A stretch of DNA of 64,000 bases from Rhodococcus opacus (GCF_012396235.1 NZ_JAAXPA010000033.1:1-64000), one strand, 5' to 3'. Counted from the stretch's first letter, positions 28,146 through 38,978 are shown. Program-made: numbers and translations. The notes: generated from the letters alone by a model not told the origin.

Positions 28146-29038
28146 GCACCCACCGACCCGTCCCGGACCGGCGCGCCCTGCGAGCCGCAATCCTCACGTG
28201 CGTCGTTCTCGCGCTCACCGGGGTGATCCCGGCGACCGCGACCGCCGAGGACGCGCCGCGGCGGGGACCGACATATGTGGCACTCGGCGACTCCCGGGCG
28301 GCCGGGCCGCTCATCGAGTTCTCCGAGCACCGCGACCTGTGCCTGCGATCACCGGACCTGAACTACCCGGCGAAGCTGGCGCGGCTGATCGGCGCGGCCA
28401 CCGTCGTCGACGTCACCTGTTCCGCCGCGAAACCCGCCCACGTGATCAGCACGCCGCAGTTCGTGGGGACGGGATTCGCTCCGCCGCAGATCGACGCGCT
28501 CCGCCCGGACACCGACGTCGTGACGCTCAGCATCGGCGGGGGCGGTTCCAATCACCTGCCCGTGTCGGTGCGATGCGGCGCCGTCGTTCCCGGCGCAGAT
28601 GCCGGTTGCCGCAACAACCCACGGGCGGAGCAACTCACGGTCGAGGGGATCGCGCAGATGGCGCCCCAGGTCGACGCCGTGGTGGCTGCGATCCTCGCGA
28701 AGGCGCCGAACGCCGAGGTCTACCTGATCGGGCACGGCGGCTCCGTCGGACGACGCGGCTGCTGGCCGAACCTGCCCGTGTCCGACGCGGACGCGGTCTG
28801 GCTCGAGCAATACTTCGCACGGTTCAACCAGATCTACGCCCAGGCCGCGGCCAGGTACGGCGTGCACTACGTCGACATCGCGACGGCCGCCGTGGACGGT
28901 GGGCACGACGCCTGCGCGCCGGCGGGACAGCGATGGTTCGAGGGCATCCTGCCGCAGTCACCCGCCGAACCGGCACACCCCAACGCGCTCGCGATGACCG
29001 CGATCGCCGAGATGATCGCCGAAGATCTAGGCCGGTGA
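28142..29038 (+). CDS. Secreted SGNH/GDSL-type hydrolase with probable CTG start
   Basis: The mature domain has YVALGDSRAAG (block I, GDSR instead of GDSL), TLSIGGGGSN and a C-terminal AHPNALAM with the catalytic His. Cys pairs (DLCLRS, DVTCSAA, RCGAV, GCRN, GCWP, DACAP) suggest disulfides in an exported esterase. The first canonical start, GTG 28223, would leave out a good signal peptide coded just upstream in frame (RRALRAAILTCVVLALTGVI then ATATA). No ATG, GTG or TTG precedes that stretch. CTG 28142, overlapping the aquaporin stop as CTGA, is the best candidate start. If GTG 28223 is used, the protein is 271 residues without a leader. Confidence 0.72.
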   Translation: MSTHRPVPDRRALRAAILTCVVLALTGVIPATATAEDAPRRGPTYVALGDSRAAGPLIEFSEHRDLCLRSPDLNYPAKLARLIGAATVVDVTCSAAKPAHVISTPQFVGTGFAPPQIDALRPDTDVVTLSIGGGGSNHLPVSVRCGAVVPGADAGCRNNPRAEQLTVEGIAQMAPQVDAVVAAILAKAPNAEVYLIGHGGSVGRRGCWPNLPVSDADAVWLEQYFARFNQIYAQAAARYGVHYVDIATAAVDGGHDACAPAGQRWFEGILPQSPAEPAHPNALAMTAIAEMIAEDLGR

Positions 29039-29043
29039 CCGCG

Positions 29044-29607
29044 TCACTGCCAGCTGAAGTCCGCCCGCAGACGCCGCGCCACGATCTCGAACGTGTCCCG
29101 GGCCATCACGGCACCCTCGCGGCGGATCCCCGCCTCCGGCACGTCCAGCACCCGGTCCAGGCGGATCCAGCTCGGACGGCCCTCCGCATCCCACGCCCCC
29201 GTGCCGACCGCGATCCAGTCCCGGTCGCCGTCGTGCTTGCTCTGCGAGGACAGCATCAACCCCATCAGGGTGTCGCCATCGCGTCCGACGACGAGCACCG
29301 GGCGGTCCTTGCCCTGGCTCGGATCCTCCTCGTACGCCACCCACGTCCAGACGATTTCGCCGGGATCCGCGCGACCGTCCAGGTCGGGGGAGTACTCCAC
29401 CCTCCGTGCCCGATGGGCTGTCGGGGCGGAGTTCGCGGTGACCGGACGACCCGGGGCCGGCTTCGGCGCGGCGGCCGTCGACCCGGTCAGGACACCGGCC
29501 GCGCGGTCCAGCGCGCCGGACTTCTGCAACTGCTGGAGAAGCTGCGGGCCCTTGTCCCGTGCAAGTCGACCCAACGTCTTCCCGATGCTGCTCCACGTGC
29601 TCGCCAT
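29044..29607 (-). CDS. PemK/MazF-like domain protein
   Basis: A 187-residue protein. The N-terminal ~75 residues are helical then Ala/Pro-rich. The C-terminal ~110 residues resemble a PemK/MazF-type SH3-like fold (EIVWTWVAYEEDPSQGKDRP ... VLVVGRD ... GLMLSSQSKH ... WIRLDRVLDV). No antitoxin gene is adjacent, and the extended N-terminus is unlike plasmid toxins. A homologue occupies the same place beside lepA in M. tuberculosis, so it is probably a fixed chromosomal gene. RNase activity is not established. Confidence 0.78.
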   Translation of the reverse strand: MASTWSSIGKTLGRLARDKGPQLLQQLQKSGALDRAAGVLTGSTAAAPKPAPGRPVTANSAPTAHRARRVEYSPDLDGRADPGEIVWTWVAYEEDPSQGKDRPVLVVGRDGDTLMGLMLSSQSKHDGDRDWIAVGTGAWDAEGRPSWIRLDRVLDVPEAGIRREGAVMARDTFEIVARRLRADFSWQ

Positions 29608-29672
29608 GGCCGCCGAGCTTAGTGCGTGTATGCCGCGGCAGCCGCAACGCGGTGGCTTGGATATCCTGACAG

Positions 29673-31565
<1,893 letters not shown>

Positions 31566-31566
31566 C

Positions 31567-31584
31567 GCGATCGTGCGCGATCGC
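31567..31584 (+). terminator. Possible terminator hairpin after lepA
   Basis: GCGATCG-TGCG-CGATCGC forms a 7-base stem with a 4-base loop directly after the lepA stop. It is followed by a pyrimidine-rich stretch. It could end the lepA transcript or attenuate read-through into the nitronate monooxygenase gene. Confidence 0.45.
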
Positions 31585-31623
31585 TCGGTTGGTTCTCCTC
31601 CGTCGACGTCTGATCGAAAGTAG

Positions 31624-32571
31624 GTGCGGCACGTGGCCCTCGAAACCTGGCTCACCCGGACACTGGGAATCGAGGTACCGATCTTCGGCGCCCCGATGGG
31701 CGGACGGGCCGGCGGGGCCCTCGTCGGCGAGGTGTCGAAGGCGGGTGGGCTCGGCCTGCTCGGCGCGGCGCGCTACGCCACCCCGGAGTGGGTGGCGAAG
31801 GAGACGGCGGTCGCGCGGAGCATCGGCGGCGACGCCTTCGGTATCGGGTTGATGACCTGGGCGCTCGACGACGACGACGCTCTGCTCGACGCCGCGCTGG
31901 CGGAGAACCCGCGGGTCGTGTCGCTGTCGTTCGGTGATCCCGCGCCCTACGTGGAGCGGGTGCACGCCACCGGGGCGCTCGTGATGTCGCAGGTGAACAC
32001 GGTCGACGATCTGCGGGTCGTGGAGGCGGCGGGCGTCGACTTCGTCATCGCCCAGGGCGCCGAGGCGGGCGGCCACACCGGCCGGATCGGGACGTTGCCG
32101 CTGCTGCAGGAGATCCTGGACGCCACCGCGCTGCCCGTGCTCGCGGCCGGCGGCATCGCGACCGGCCGCGGTCTCGCCGCTGTTCTCGCCGCAGGCGCGG
32201 AAGGCGCGATGATCGGGACCGCGTTGCTGGCCAGCCCCGAAACCATCGGACCGGAGTACGCCCGCGACAAGCTGATCGCGGCGGGCAGCGCCGACACCGT
32301 GTACACGTCGGTGTTCGACCAGGCGCGCAGCCAGCCGTGGCCGGCCCGATGGGGTGGGCGGGCCCTGAGCAACGAGTTCACGTCCCGCTGGCACGGCGCA
32401 CACGCCCCCGACACCGAACTCGCCGCCGCCTACGACCCCGCGAATCCCGACCTCGGTGTCGTGTACGCCGGGGAGGCGGCTGGTCTCGTCACGTCGGAGC
32501 GGCCGGCCGGTGTCGTGGTGCGGCAGATCGCGGCCGACGCGGAGCGGTTGCTACACCGTTTCGCGGAGTAA
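31624..32571 (+). CDS. Nitronate monooxygenase-family flavoprotein (NMO/NPD)
   Basis: A 315-residue FMN-binding TIM-barrel protein related to nitronate monooxygenase and 2-nitropropane dioxygenase. It shows PIFGAPMGGRAGGALVGEVS, VIAQGAEAGGHTG with the catalytic His, PVLAAGGIATGRGLAAVLAA and GAMIGTALLASPE. The GTG at 31624 gives the listed product; GTG 31633 is a possible alternative. The protein may detoxify nitronates such as propionate-3-nitronate, but many relatives have other oxidative roles. It is separate from lepA by a likely hairpin. Confidence 0.88.
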   Translation: MRHVALETWLTRTLGIEVPIFGAPMGGRAGGALVGEVSKAGGLGLLGAARYATPEWVAKETAVARSIGGDAFGIGLMTWALDDDDALLDAALAENPRVVSLSFGDPAPYVERVHATGALVMSQVNTVDDLRVVEAAGVDFVIAQGAEAGGHTGRIGTLPLLQEILDATALPVLAAGGIATGRGLAAVLAAGAEGAMIGTALLASPETIGPEYARDKLIAAGSADTVYTSVFDQARSQPWPARWGGRALSNEFTSRWHGAHAPDTELAAAYDPANPDLGVVYAGEAAGLVTSERPAGVVVRQIAADAERLLHRFAE

Positions 32572-32596
32572 CCGCAGTCGCAGGTCCTCGGCCTGA

Positions 32597-34588
32597 TCAC
32601 ACCGCGTAGTGGGCAGGGTGGAAGCCGCTCGCCGCGGCCTCCTCGGCGCGGATGACGTGAACGACCGCGTTGATCAACGCCAGATGGGTGAACGCCTGCG
32701 GGAAATTGCCCAGGTGCCGTCCCGACCCGGGATCGATCTCCTCCGCGTACAACTCGAGGGGGCTGGCGAACCCGAGGAGCCGCTCGCACAGGCGCTTCGC
32801 GCGGTCGAGCTCACCGATCTCCACGAGCGCCGACACGAGCCAGAACGAACAGATCGTGAACGTGCCCTCCTTGCCCGTCAGCCCGTCGTCCGTGGTCTCC
32901 ACCCGGTAGCGCAGCACCAGCCCGCCCTCGGTCAGCTCGTCCGCGATGGCGAGCACGGTCGCGCGGATACGCGGGTCGTCGGCGGGCAGGAACCGCAGGA
33001 GCGGAGCGAGGAGGAGTGAGGCGTCGAGTTCGTCGCTGCCGTACCGCTGGGTGAGGACTCCGCGTGCGTCGACGCCGTGCTCGAGAATGTCGGCCTTGAT
33101 CTCGTCGGCCAGTTCGGCCCACTGGTCCGCGTAACTCGTCTCGCCCTGCTGCTCGGCGAGTTTCGCGCCCCGGTCGAGCGCCACCCAGCACATGATCTTC
33201 GACGACGTGAAGTGCTGTGGTTCGCCGCGCACCTCCCAGATGCCGCGGTCGGGGAGCTGCCAGTGCTCGATCGCCTCCTCGACCTGACGTTTGAGCATCG
33301 GCCACAGCGTTTCCGGCACCCGCTCGCGCGATCGCACGTGCAGGTACACGGAATCGAGGATCGTTCCCCAGATGTCGTGCTGATCCTGGTCGTACGCGCC
33401 GTTTCCGACCCGGACCGGACGCGCGCCGTCGTAGCCGGACAGATGCGGCAGCTCCTCCTCGACGAGGGTCCGCTCGCCGCCGACGCCGTACATCACCTGC
33501 AGCGGCCGGTACTTGCCGTCGTCGGCACTGGACACGTCGTAGAGGAACGCGAAGAAATCGTCGGCCTCCCGGTCGAGTCCGAGGCTGTACAGACCCCACA
33601 GCGCGAACGTCGAATCGCGGACCCACGCGTAGCGGTAGTCCCAATTCCGTTCACCCCCGGGGGTTTCCGGAAGCGACGTGGTCGACGCGGCGAGCAGCGC
33701 GCCGGTGGGGGCGTACGTCAACCCCTTCAGGGCAAGGGCGCTGCGCTGCAGGTAGCCACGCCACTTGTGGTCGGGGAAGCGGCCGGTCGTGATCCATTCC
33801 CGCCAGAACTTCGCCGTCTGCCACATCTTCTCGGCAGCCTCGTCGTACGTCTGCGGCGCAGGCAGGTGCGACCAGGACAGTGCCACGAACACGTTGTCGT
33901 CCTCGACCATCCGGGTCCGGGCGCGGGCCTCGCGCCCTTCCAGCCCGAGCTTCATGTTGCTGGTCAGCCGGAGTGTCGGGTGGTCGCCCGGGCCGCTCGA
34001 CGTGCAGGTGGCGGTGGCTTCCTCGTAGACCTTGCCGGTGTACTCCCACACTGCGTCGCCGCGGTGGTAGTCGAACGCGGGCTCGCAGCTCATCTCGAGG
34101 TCCACGGTGCCGTTCACGCATTTGACGGTCCGCAGCAGGATGTGTTCGGCATCCCAGTCCGTGGGGGTGCGGCGGCGGGAGCGGGACCGCTGCTCCACGT
34201 TGTGCCACGGGCCGAGCACGAGTGCGTCGCGGACGATGAGCCACCCTGTCGGGGTCTGCCACGTCGTCTCGACGATCAGTCCCCCTGGCAGGTAGCGGCG
34301 GGCGGCGGGCACGTTCTGCCCGTACGGTGCGATCCGGAAGTGGCCGGCGCTGCGGTCGAGGACGGCGCCGAAGACGCTGGGGGAGTCGGGCCGGGGGATA
34401 CACATCCACTCGACCGCGCCGTTCCGTGCGATCAGGCACGTGTTCTCGCAGTCCGACAGGAATGCGTAATCGTCGATCGGCGGAAACGCGCGACGGTGAC
34501 GATGCGCGGCGGAGCGGGGTTGGTCGTCCGAGTGCGCATCGAGAGACACCATCTGCTTATCATCGGCTGTCGTCGTCGCGGCGTCCAC
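32597..34588 (-). CDS. Glycoside hydrolase family 15 protein, probable trehalase
   Basis: A 663-residue (alpha/alpha)6-barrel glucoamylase/trehalase-type enzyme. It has an N-terminal beta domain (DCENTCLIARNGAVEWMCIP) and the catalytic barrel begins near GERNWDYRYAWVRDSTFALW. DRGIWEVRGEPQHFTSSKIM carries the general acid Glu, and EGTFTICSFWLVSALVEIGE carries the second carboxylate. The M. tuberculosis homologue at the same position hydrolyses alpha,alpha-trehalose. No signal peptide is seen, so it is cytoplasmic. Trehalase rather than glucoamylase specificity is inferred from that homology. Confidence 0.88.
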   Translation of the reverse strand: MDAATTTADDKQMVSLDAHSDDQPRSAAHRHRRAFPPIDDYAFLSDCENTCLIARNGAVEWMCIPRPDSPSVFGAVLDRSAGHFRIAPYGQNVPAARRYLPGGLIVETTWQTPTGWLIVRDALVLGPWHNVEQRSRSRRRTPTDWDAEHILLRTVKCVNGTVDLEMSCEPAFDYHRGDAVWEYTGKVYEEATATCTSSGPGDHPTLRLTSNMKLGLEGREARARTRMVEDDNVFVALSWSHLPAPQTYDEAAEKMWQTAKFWREWITTGRFPDHKWRGYLQRSALALKGLTYAPTGALLAASTTSLPETPGGERNWDYRYAWVRDSTFALWGLYSLGLDREADDFFAFLYDVSSADDGKYRPLQVMYGVGGERTLVEEELPHLSGYDGARPVRVGNGAYDQDQHDIWGTILDSVYLHVRSRERVPETLWPMLKRQVEEAIEHWQLPDRGIWEVRGEPQHFTSSKIMCWVALDRGAKLAEQQGETSYADQWAELADEIKADILEHGVDARGVLTQRYGSDELDASLLLAPLLRFLPADDPRIRATVLAIADELTEGGLVLRYRVETTDDGLTGKEGTFTICSFWLVSALVEIGELDRAKRLCERLLGFASPLELYAEEIDPGSGRHLGNFPQAFTHLALINAVVHVIRAEEAAASGFHPAHYAV

Positions 34589-34630
34589 CTGTGCGCCGAC
34601 TCGGTGCCGGCGAACGATAGGGTGGCAACC

Positions 34631-34822
34631 GTGGACCGGATGGCGAGTTGGTGGGACGGCTTCGAGCTGTGGATCGCCGGGCTCCCGTTCGTTCCGCAGG
34701 TCGCTCTCGTGCTGCTGGTGATGGTGCCGGTGTGCCGAGGACTGGCGTGGCTGCTCGATCGTGGCCTGGCCGCAGTCTTCGTCCTGCTCAGGCGGGACGT
34801 CTCGAAGGTGGAGGAACCCTGA
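34631..34822 (+). CDS. Small membrane protein
   Basis: A 63-residue protein starting at GTG 34631, preceded by GGGTGG, or at ATG 34640. It contains one or two membrane segments (FVPQVALVLLVMVPVCRGLA, then LLDRGLAAVFVLL). The C-terminus is charged (RRDVSKVEEP). A similarly small membrane protein lies at this spot in M. tuberculosis. Function unknown. It is divergent from the GH15 gene and coupled to the next tiny ORF. Confidence 0.65.
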   Translation: MDRMASWWDGFELWIAGLPFVPQVALVLLVMVPVCRGLAWLLDRGLAAVFVLLRRDVSKVEEP

Positions 34823-34899
34823 TGCCGCGCTCCCGCGTCACGCTCGCGCTGCTCGCGCTGCTCGTCCTCGTCGTCGTCGCATGGCTGGTCACCCGGTAG
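34822..34899 (+). CDS. 25-residue single-pass membrane peptide
   Basis: ATG 34822 overlaps the stop of the previous gene as TGATG, and GGAGGAA lies about 6 bases before it. The peptide begins MPRSRV, then consists of Leu/Ala/Val-rich sequence (LALLALLVLVVVAWLV) and ends TR. The good ribosome site and the stop-start overlap support translation. It would be a minimal single-helix membrane protein. No function is known. Confidence 0.5.
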   Translation: MPRSRVTLALLALLVLVVVAWLVTR

Positions 34900-34935
34900 A
34901 TCCCGTTCGATGTGGGCGGTTGGTTCAGCCTCTGC

Positions 34936-34948
34936 TACAGTCCACGGC
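34936..34948 (+). promoter_or_regulatory. Promoter of the subI leader ORF (leaderless geometry)
   Basis: TACAGT (34936-34941, TANNNT) is followed by 7 bases and then GTG of the leader ORF. Transcription should therefore start at or next to the GTG, giving a leaderless mRNA. No clear -35 box is present. Confidence 0.5.
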
Positions 34949-35038
34949 GTGTCTGAAGCCGCTGTACACCAGGTCCGCCATGAATTGGCGTTGATCGCTG
35001 TCGGCATGCTCGCAGTCGCCGACATCGACTGTTGTTGA
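34949..35038 (+). CDS. Cys-Cys leader peptide upstream of the sulfate importer
   Basis: A 29-residue ORF with GTG start at 34949. It ends in codons for ADIDCC followed by TGA, so the last two codons before the stop are both cysteine (TGT TGT). The protein otherwise uses few rare codons. Mycobacteria have leaderless poly-cysteine small ORFs upstream of sulfur genes that act as cysteine-responsive attenuators. Position, Cys codons at the end and leaderless promoter all match. The interval 35039-35219 up to subI is a 181-base untranslated leader. It contains a 6-base stem (CGGGTG-ACACCG-CACCCG, 35065-35082) and TTCCTCCT at 35148-35155, which could pair in part with the subI ribosome site AGGAAGG at 35205-35211. 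Confidence 0.7.
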   Translation: MSEAAVHQVRHELALIAVGMLAVADIDCC

Positions 35039-35219
35039 TTTCTCCTCGCACACAGCAATGCGTGCGGGTGACACCGCACCCGTTCGATCGGTCTCGCGCT
35101 GCTGATTTTCGTTCGCATTCCTGATGCCCGCTCGGGCGATCCCTGCGTTCCTCCTCTCGAACCCCCTCCCACGTTTGTGCACCACCCCTCTGTGACAGAT
35201 CCCCAGGAAGGTTTCTCCC

Positions 35220-36251
35220 ATGAAACGCCGTTCTCGCAGTCTTCTCACGGCCCTCGTGACGCTCGGAGCTGTGGCGCTGACCGCGTGCAGCGGCGGCGCC
35301 AGCGACACCGTCGGCAGCGACTCGGCCGGTGCCGACGGCAGTGCGGGCACCATCAACCTGTACGCGTACGCCGTGCCGAAGCCGGGCTTCGACAAGCTGA
35401 TCCCCGCGTTCAACGCCACCGACGAGGGCAAGGGCGTGGCCTTCCAGCCGTCCTACGGTGCCTCCGGTGACCAGTCCCGCAAGGTCAAGGACGGCGCCGA
35501 GGCCGACTTCGTCAACTTCTCCGTCGAACCCGACATCACCCGCCTCGTCGACGCCGGCCTGGTGGACAAGAGCTGGAACCAGGACGCCTACAACGGAATT
35601 CCCTTCGGGTCGGTCGTCACCATCGTCGTGCGTGAGGGCAACCCGAAGAACATCCGCGACTGGGACGACCTGTTGCGTCCCGACGTCGAGGTCGTGACCC
35701 CCAACCCGTTCAGCTCCGGATCCGCGAAGTGGAACCTGCTCGCACCGTACGCGGCGAAGAGCAACGGCGGTCAGGACCCGGAGGCCGGTCTGGCCTACAT
35801 CACCTCGCTGGTGAACGACCACGTGAAGATTCAGCCGAAGTCGGGCCGCGAGGCCTCGGAGGCGTTCCTGCAGGGCACCGGCGACGTGCTGCTCAGCTAC
35901 GAGAACGAGGCGCTGTTCATCGAGGGCAACGGCGACCCCGTCGAGCACGTGACCCCGCCGACCACGTTCAAGATCGAAAACCCGGTCGCGGTGCTGTCGA
36001 ACAGCAAGAACCTGGAGAAGGCCAACGCGTTCAAGGACTTTCTCTATACCCCCGAGGGGCAGAAGCTGTGGGGCGAGGCCGGATTCCGCCCGGTCGATCC
36101 CGCGGTGGCCACGGAGTTCGCCGACAAGTTCCCGGAGCCGGCCAAGCTGTGGACCATCGCCGATCTCGGCGGCTGGTCCAAGGTCGACTCCGAGGTGTTC
36201 GCCAAGGACACCGGGTCCATCGCAGTGATCTACGACAACGCAACCAAGTAA
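35220..36251 (+). CDS. subI: Sulfate ABC transporter substrate-binding lipoprotein
   Basis: A 343-residue periplasmic-binding-type protein. The N-terminus has a signal peptide ending in the lipobox LTAC (Cys23). The mature part has NLYAYAVPKPGFDKLIPAFN, DFVNFSVEPDITRLVDAGLV and NPFSSGSAKWNLLAPYAA, matching sulfate/thiosulfate-binding proteins. It delivers sulfate to CysT/CysW. AGGAAGG lies before ATG 35220. It is the first structural gene of subI-cysT-cysW-cysA and follows the Cys-Cys leader ORF. Confidence 0.94.
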   Translation: MKRRSRSLLTALVTLGAVALTACSGGASDTVGSDSAGADGSAGTINLYAYAVPKPGFDKLIPAFNATDEGKGVAFQPSYGASGDQSRKVKDGAEADFVNFSVEPDITRLVDAGLVDKSWNQDAYNGIPFGSVVTIVVREGNPKNIRDWDDLLRPDVEVVTPNPFSSGSAKWNLLAPYAAKSNGGQDPEAGLAYITSLVNDHVKIQPKSGREASEAFLQGTGDVLLSYENEALFIEGNGDPVEHVTPPTTFKIENPVAVLSNSKNLEKANAFKDFLYTPEGQKLWGEAGFRPVDPAVATEFADKFPEPAKLWTIADLGGWSKVDSEVFAKDTGSIAVIYDNATK

Positions 36252-36258
36252 GACCGAC

Positions 36259-37140
36259 ATGAGCGACACGACGACGGCGACGGGCGGACGCGGCACCACG
36301 GTGCCGTCTCCGCCCGTTCCGCCTACGCGCAAGAAGGTCGCCCGGGTCACCGGTGCGGTGGGACCCCTCGGCATCGGCATCGCGACGCTCTGGCTGAGCA
36401 TCATCGTGGTCCTGCCCCTCGCCGCGCTCACCGTCGCCTCGTTCGGCGACGGAATCGGCGGCTTCGTGGACGCGATCACCTCGCCCGTGGCGGTGGCGTC
36501 CCTGCGCGTCACCGTCGTGGTGTCGGTGGTGGTGGCCGTGATCAACGTGATCATGGGCACGCTCATCGCGTGGGTTCTGGTGCGCGACGAGTTTCCCGGC
36601 AAGCGGGCCGTCAACGCGCTGATCGACCTGCCGTTCGCGCTGCCGACCATCGTGGCCAGCATCGTGCTGCTGTCGCTGTACGGCCCGGAGAGCCCGATCG
36701 GCGTCCACCTCAACGCGACGCAGCCCGGTCTGATCGTGGCACTGGCGTTCGTGACGCTGCCGTTCGTCGTCCGCTCGGTGCAGCCGGTGCTCATCGAGGT
36801 GGACCGGGAAGTCGAGGAGGCCGCGGCCTCACTCGGCGCGGACAACGTGACGATCTTCCGGAGAGTCGTGCTGCCCACCCTGACCCCGGCGATCATCAGC
36901 GGCGCGGGGCTCGCGTTCGCCCGCGCGATCGGCGAGTACGGATCCGTCGTCCTGATCGGCGGAAACATTCCCCGAGAGACACAGGTCGCTTCCCAGTACA
37001 TTCAACAGCAGATCGAAATCGATCGGCCGGCCGCCGCGGCGGCCGTGTCGGTGGCTCTCCTGGCCATCGCGTTCGTGACGTTGTTCGCCCTCCGGGTCTT
37101 CGCCAGCCGGGGGCAGCGTCGTGAGGAGCAGGCGGAATGA
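36259..37140 (+). CDS. cysT: Sulfate ABC transporter permease CysT
   Basis: A 293-residue inner-membrane permease with about six TM helices. The EAA-type cytoplasmic loop reads [20 protein letters not shown], followed by [20 protein letters not shown], typical of CysT (CysU). It forms the channel with CysW. It begins 7 bases after subI, and its stop overlaps the start of cysW by 4 bases. Confidence 0.94.
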   Translation: MSDTTTATGGRGTTVPSPPVPPTRKKVARVTGAVGPLGIGIATLWLSIIVVLPLAALTVASFGDGIGGFVDAITSPVAVASLRVTVVVSVVVAVINVIMGTLIAWVLVRDEFPGKRAVNALIDLPFALPTIVASIVLLSLYGPESPIGVHLNATQPGLIVALAFVTLPFVVRSVQPVLIEVDREVEEAAASLGADNVTIFRRVVLPTLTPAIISGAGLAFARAIGEYGSVVLIGGNIPRETQVASQYIQQQIEIDRPAAAAAVSVALLAIAFVTLFALRVFASRGQRREEQAE

Positions 37141-37943
37141 AGCTCTCTGGGTCCACCCGGATCACCCTGCGCGCAGTCGCGCTGCTCTACCTGTTCGGCC
37201 TGCTGGTGGTGCCGATCGTCATCATTCTGTTCCGCACGTTCGAGAACGGGATCGGCGCCTTCATCCAGTCGATCAGCACCCCCGCCGCGATCTCCGCGCT
37301 CAACCTGTCCCTGCTGATCGTGGCCATCGTCGTCCCGGTCAACGTGGTGTTCGGGATCGTCACGGCACTCGCGCTGGTGAGGGGCCGCTTCCCCGGCCGC
37401 GGCCTGGTGCAGGCGGTGGTCGACCTGCCGTTCGCCGTCTCACCCATCGTGGTCGGTGTGTCACTGATCCTGCTGTGGGGTGCCAACGGCTGGTTCGGCG
37501 GGCTCGAATCGCTGGGGTTCAAGGTGATCTTCGGGCTTCCCGGCATGGTCATCGCCACCCTCTTCGTGACACTGCCGTTCGTGGTGCGGGAGGTGGAACC
37601 CGTCCTGCACGAGATCGGCGAGGAACAGGAACAGGCCGCCGCGACGCTCGGCGCGAGCCGCTGGCAGACGTTCTGGCTGATCACACTGCCCGCCATCCGC
37701 TGGGGCCTGACCTACGGTGTGGTCCTCACCGTCGCCCGCTCGCTGGGCGAGTTCGGTGCGGTGATCATGGTGTCCTCGGGCTTCCCCGGGGTTTCGCAGA
37801 CCCTGACCCTGCTCGTGCATTCGCGCTACATCGACGACCACAACACGTTCGGTGCGTACTCCGCAGCCACCCTGCTGATGGGCATTGCGCTGATCACCCT
37901 GCTTCTGATGACTCTGCTCGACCGCAAGAGGAGCACCACATGA
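37137..37943 (+). CDS. cysW: Sulfate ABC transporter permease CysW
   Basis: A 268-residue permease paralogous to CysT. The coupling loop is [20 protein letters not shown], and [20 protein letters not shown] is the CysW signature region. It ends in a positively charged tail (LDRKRSTT). Start and stop overlap the neighbouring genes by 4 bases each (ATGA), so the importer proteins are made in a coupled manner. Confidence 0.94.
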   Translation: MKLSGSTRITLRAVALLYLFGLLVVPIVIILFRTFENGIGAFIQSISTPAAISALNLSLLIVAIVVPVNVVFGIVTALALVRGRFPGRGLVQAVVDLPFAVSPIVVGVSLILLWGANGWFGGLESLGFKVIFGLPGMVIATLFVTLPFVVREVEPVLHEIGEEQEQAAATLGASRWQTFWLITLPAIRWGLTYGVVLTVARSLGEFGAVIMVSSGFPGVSQTLTLLVHSRYIDDHNTFGAYSAATLLMGIALITLLLMTLLDRKRSTT

Positions 37944-38953
37944 TTACCGTGACCGGCGCCCGGAAGAACTACGGGTCCTTTGCTGCTCTCGACGACGTCA
38001 CCATCGACATCCCCTCGGGTTCGCTGACCGCGCTCCTCGGGCCCAGTGGTTCGGGCAAGTCGACGCTGCTCCGGTCCATCGCCGGACTGGAGTCCCTCGA
38101 CTCCGGCACCGTCGTGATCGGCGGGAACGACGTCACCGACATCTCCCCGCAGAAGCGGGACATCGGCTTCGTGTTCCAGCACTACGCGGCGTTCAAGCAC
38201 ATGACGGTGCGCGACAACGTCGCGTTCGGTCTGAAGATCCGCAAGCGGCCCAAGCCGGAGATCGACAGGAAGGTCAACGAGCTTCTCGAGATCGTCGGCC
38301 TCGACGGGTTCCAGCACCGCTATCCGGCGCAACTGTCGGGCGGTCAGCGTCAGCGGATGGCGCTCGCGCGGGCCCTGGCCGTGGACCCGAAGGTGCTTCT
38401 CCTCGACGAGCCGTTCGGCGCACTCGACGCGAAGGTCCGCACGGACCTGCGCACGTGGCTGCGCCGGTTGCACGACGAGGTGCACGTGACCACCGTGCTG
38501 GTCACCCACGACCAGGAGGAGGCGCTCGACGTCGCCGACCGGATCGCGGTCCTCAACAAGGGCCGGATCGAGCAGATCGGCGAACCGGAGGACCTCTACG
38601 ATCGTCCGCGCAACGACTTCGTGATGTCGTTCCTCGGGTCGGTGGCCAAGCTCAACGGTCAGCTGGTCCGACCGCACGACATCCGTCTCGGCCGCGATCC
38701 CGACCTGGCCCTCGCGCGGGAGGCCGGCACGGCCGAATCGCTCGGCGTCACCCGGGCCACCGTCGAGCGCGTGGTGCACCTGGGATTCGAGGTGCGGGTG
38801 GATCTGCGTAACGAGGCGACCGGTGAACCGTTCTCCGCGCAGGTGACTCGCGGCGACAGCGCGGCGCTCGGCTTGCAGGAAGGCGAGACCGTGTACGCGC
38901 GGGCGACGCGGGCACCCGAACTCCCGGAGGCCGAAGTTCCGGTCTCCCTGTAA
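37940..38953 (+). CDS. cysA: Sulfate ABC transporter ATP-binding protein
   Basis: A 337-residue ABC ATPase that powers sulfate/thiosulfate uptake. Walker A is [16 protein letters not shown], the Q-loop lies in [14 protein letters not shown], the signature is [15 protein letters not shown], Walker B is [12 protein letters not shown] and the switch His is in [16 protein letters not shown]-terminal TOBE-like regulatory domain is present. ATG 37940 overlaps the cysW stop. It is the last gene of the importer operon. Confidence 0.95.
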   Translation: MITVTGARKNYGSFAALDDVTIDIPSGSLTALLGPSGSGKSTLLRSIAGLESLDSGTVVIGGNDVTDISPQKRDIGFVFQHYAAFKHMTVRDNVAFGLKIRKRPKPEIDRKVNELLEIVGLDGFQHRYPAQLSGGQRQRMALARALAVDPKVLLLDEPFGALDAKVRTDLRTWLRRLHDEVHVTTVLVTHDQEEALDVADRIAVLNKGRIEQIGEPEDLYDRPRNDFVMSFLGSVAKLNGQLVRPHDIRLGRDPDLALAREAGTAESLGVTRATVERVVHLGFEVRVDLRNEATGEPFSAQVTRGDSAALGLQEGETVYARATRAPELPEAEVPVSL

Positions 38954-38978
38954 CTCCCCGCTGATGTAGGAGGCGACT

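Noticed and set aside
29044-29607. Toxin-antitoxin module
   Set aside because: No partner antitoxin ORF is adjacent, and the gene is in a conserved chromosomal position.
33077-34639. Long plus-strand frame antisense to the GH15 gene leading into the small membrane protein
   Set aside because: It is an antisense shadow of the GH15 gene. Only the last ~60 codons, beyond that gene, have their own ribosome site and membrane-protein character.
34900-35219. SAM or other sulfur riboswitch before subI
   Set aside because: I could not recognise a conserved riboswitch core. The leader ORF with terminal Cys codons explains the region better.
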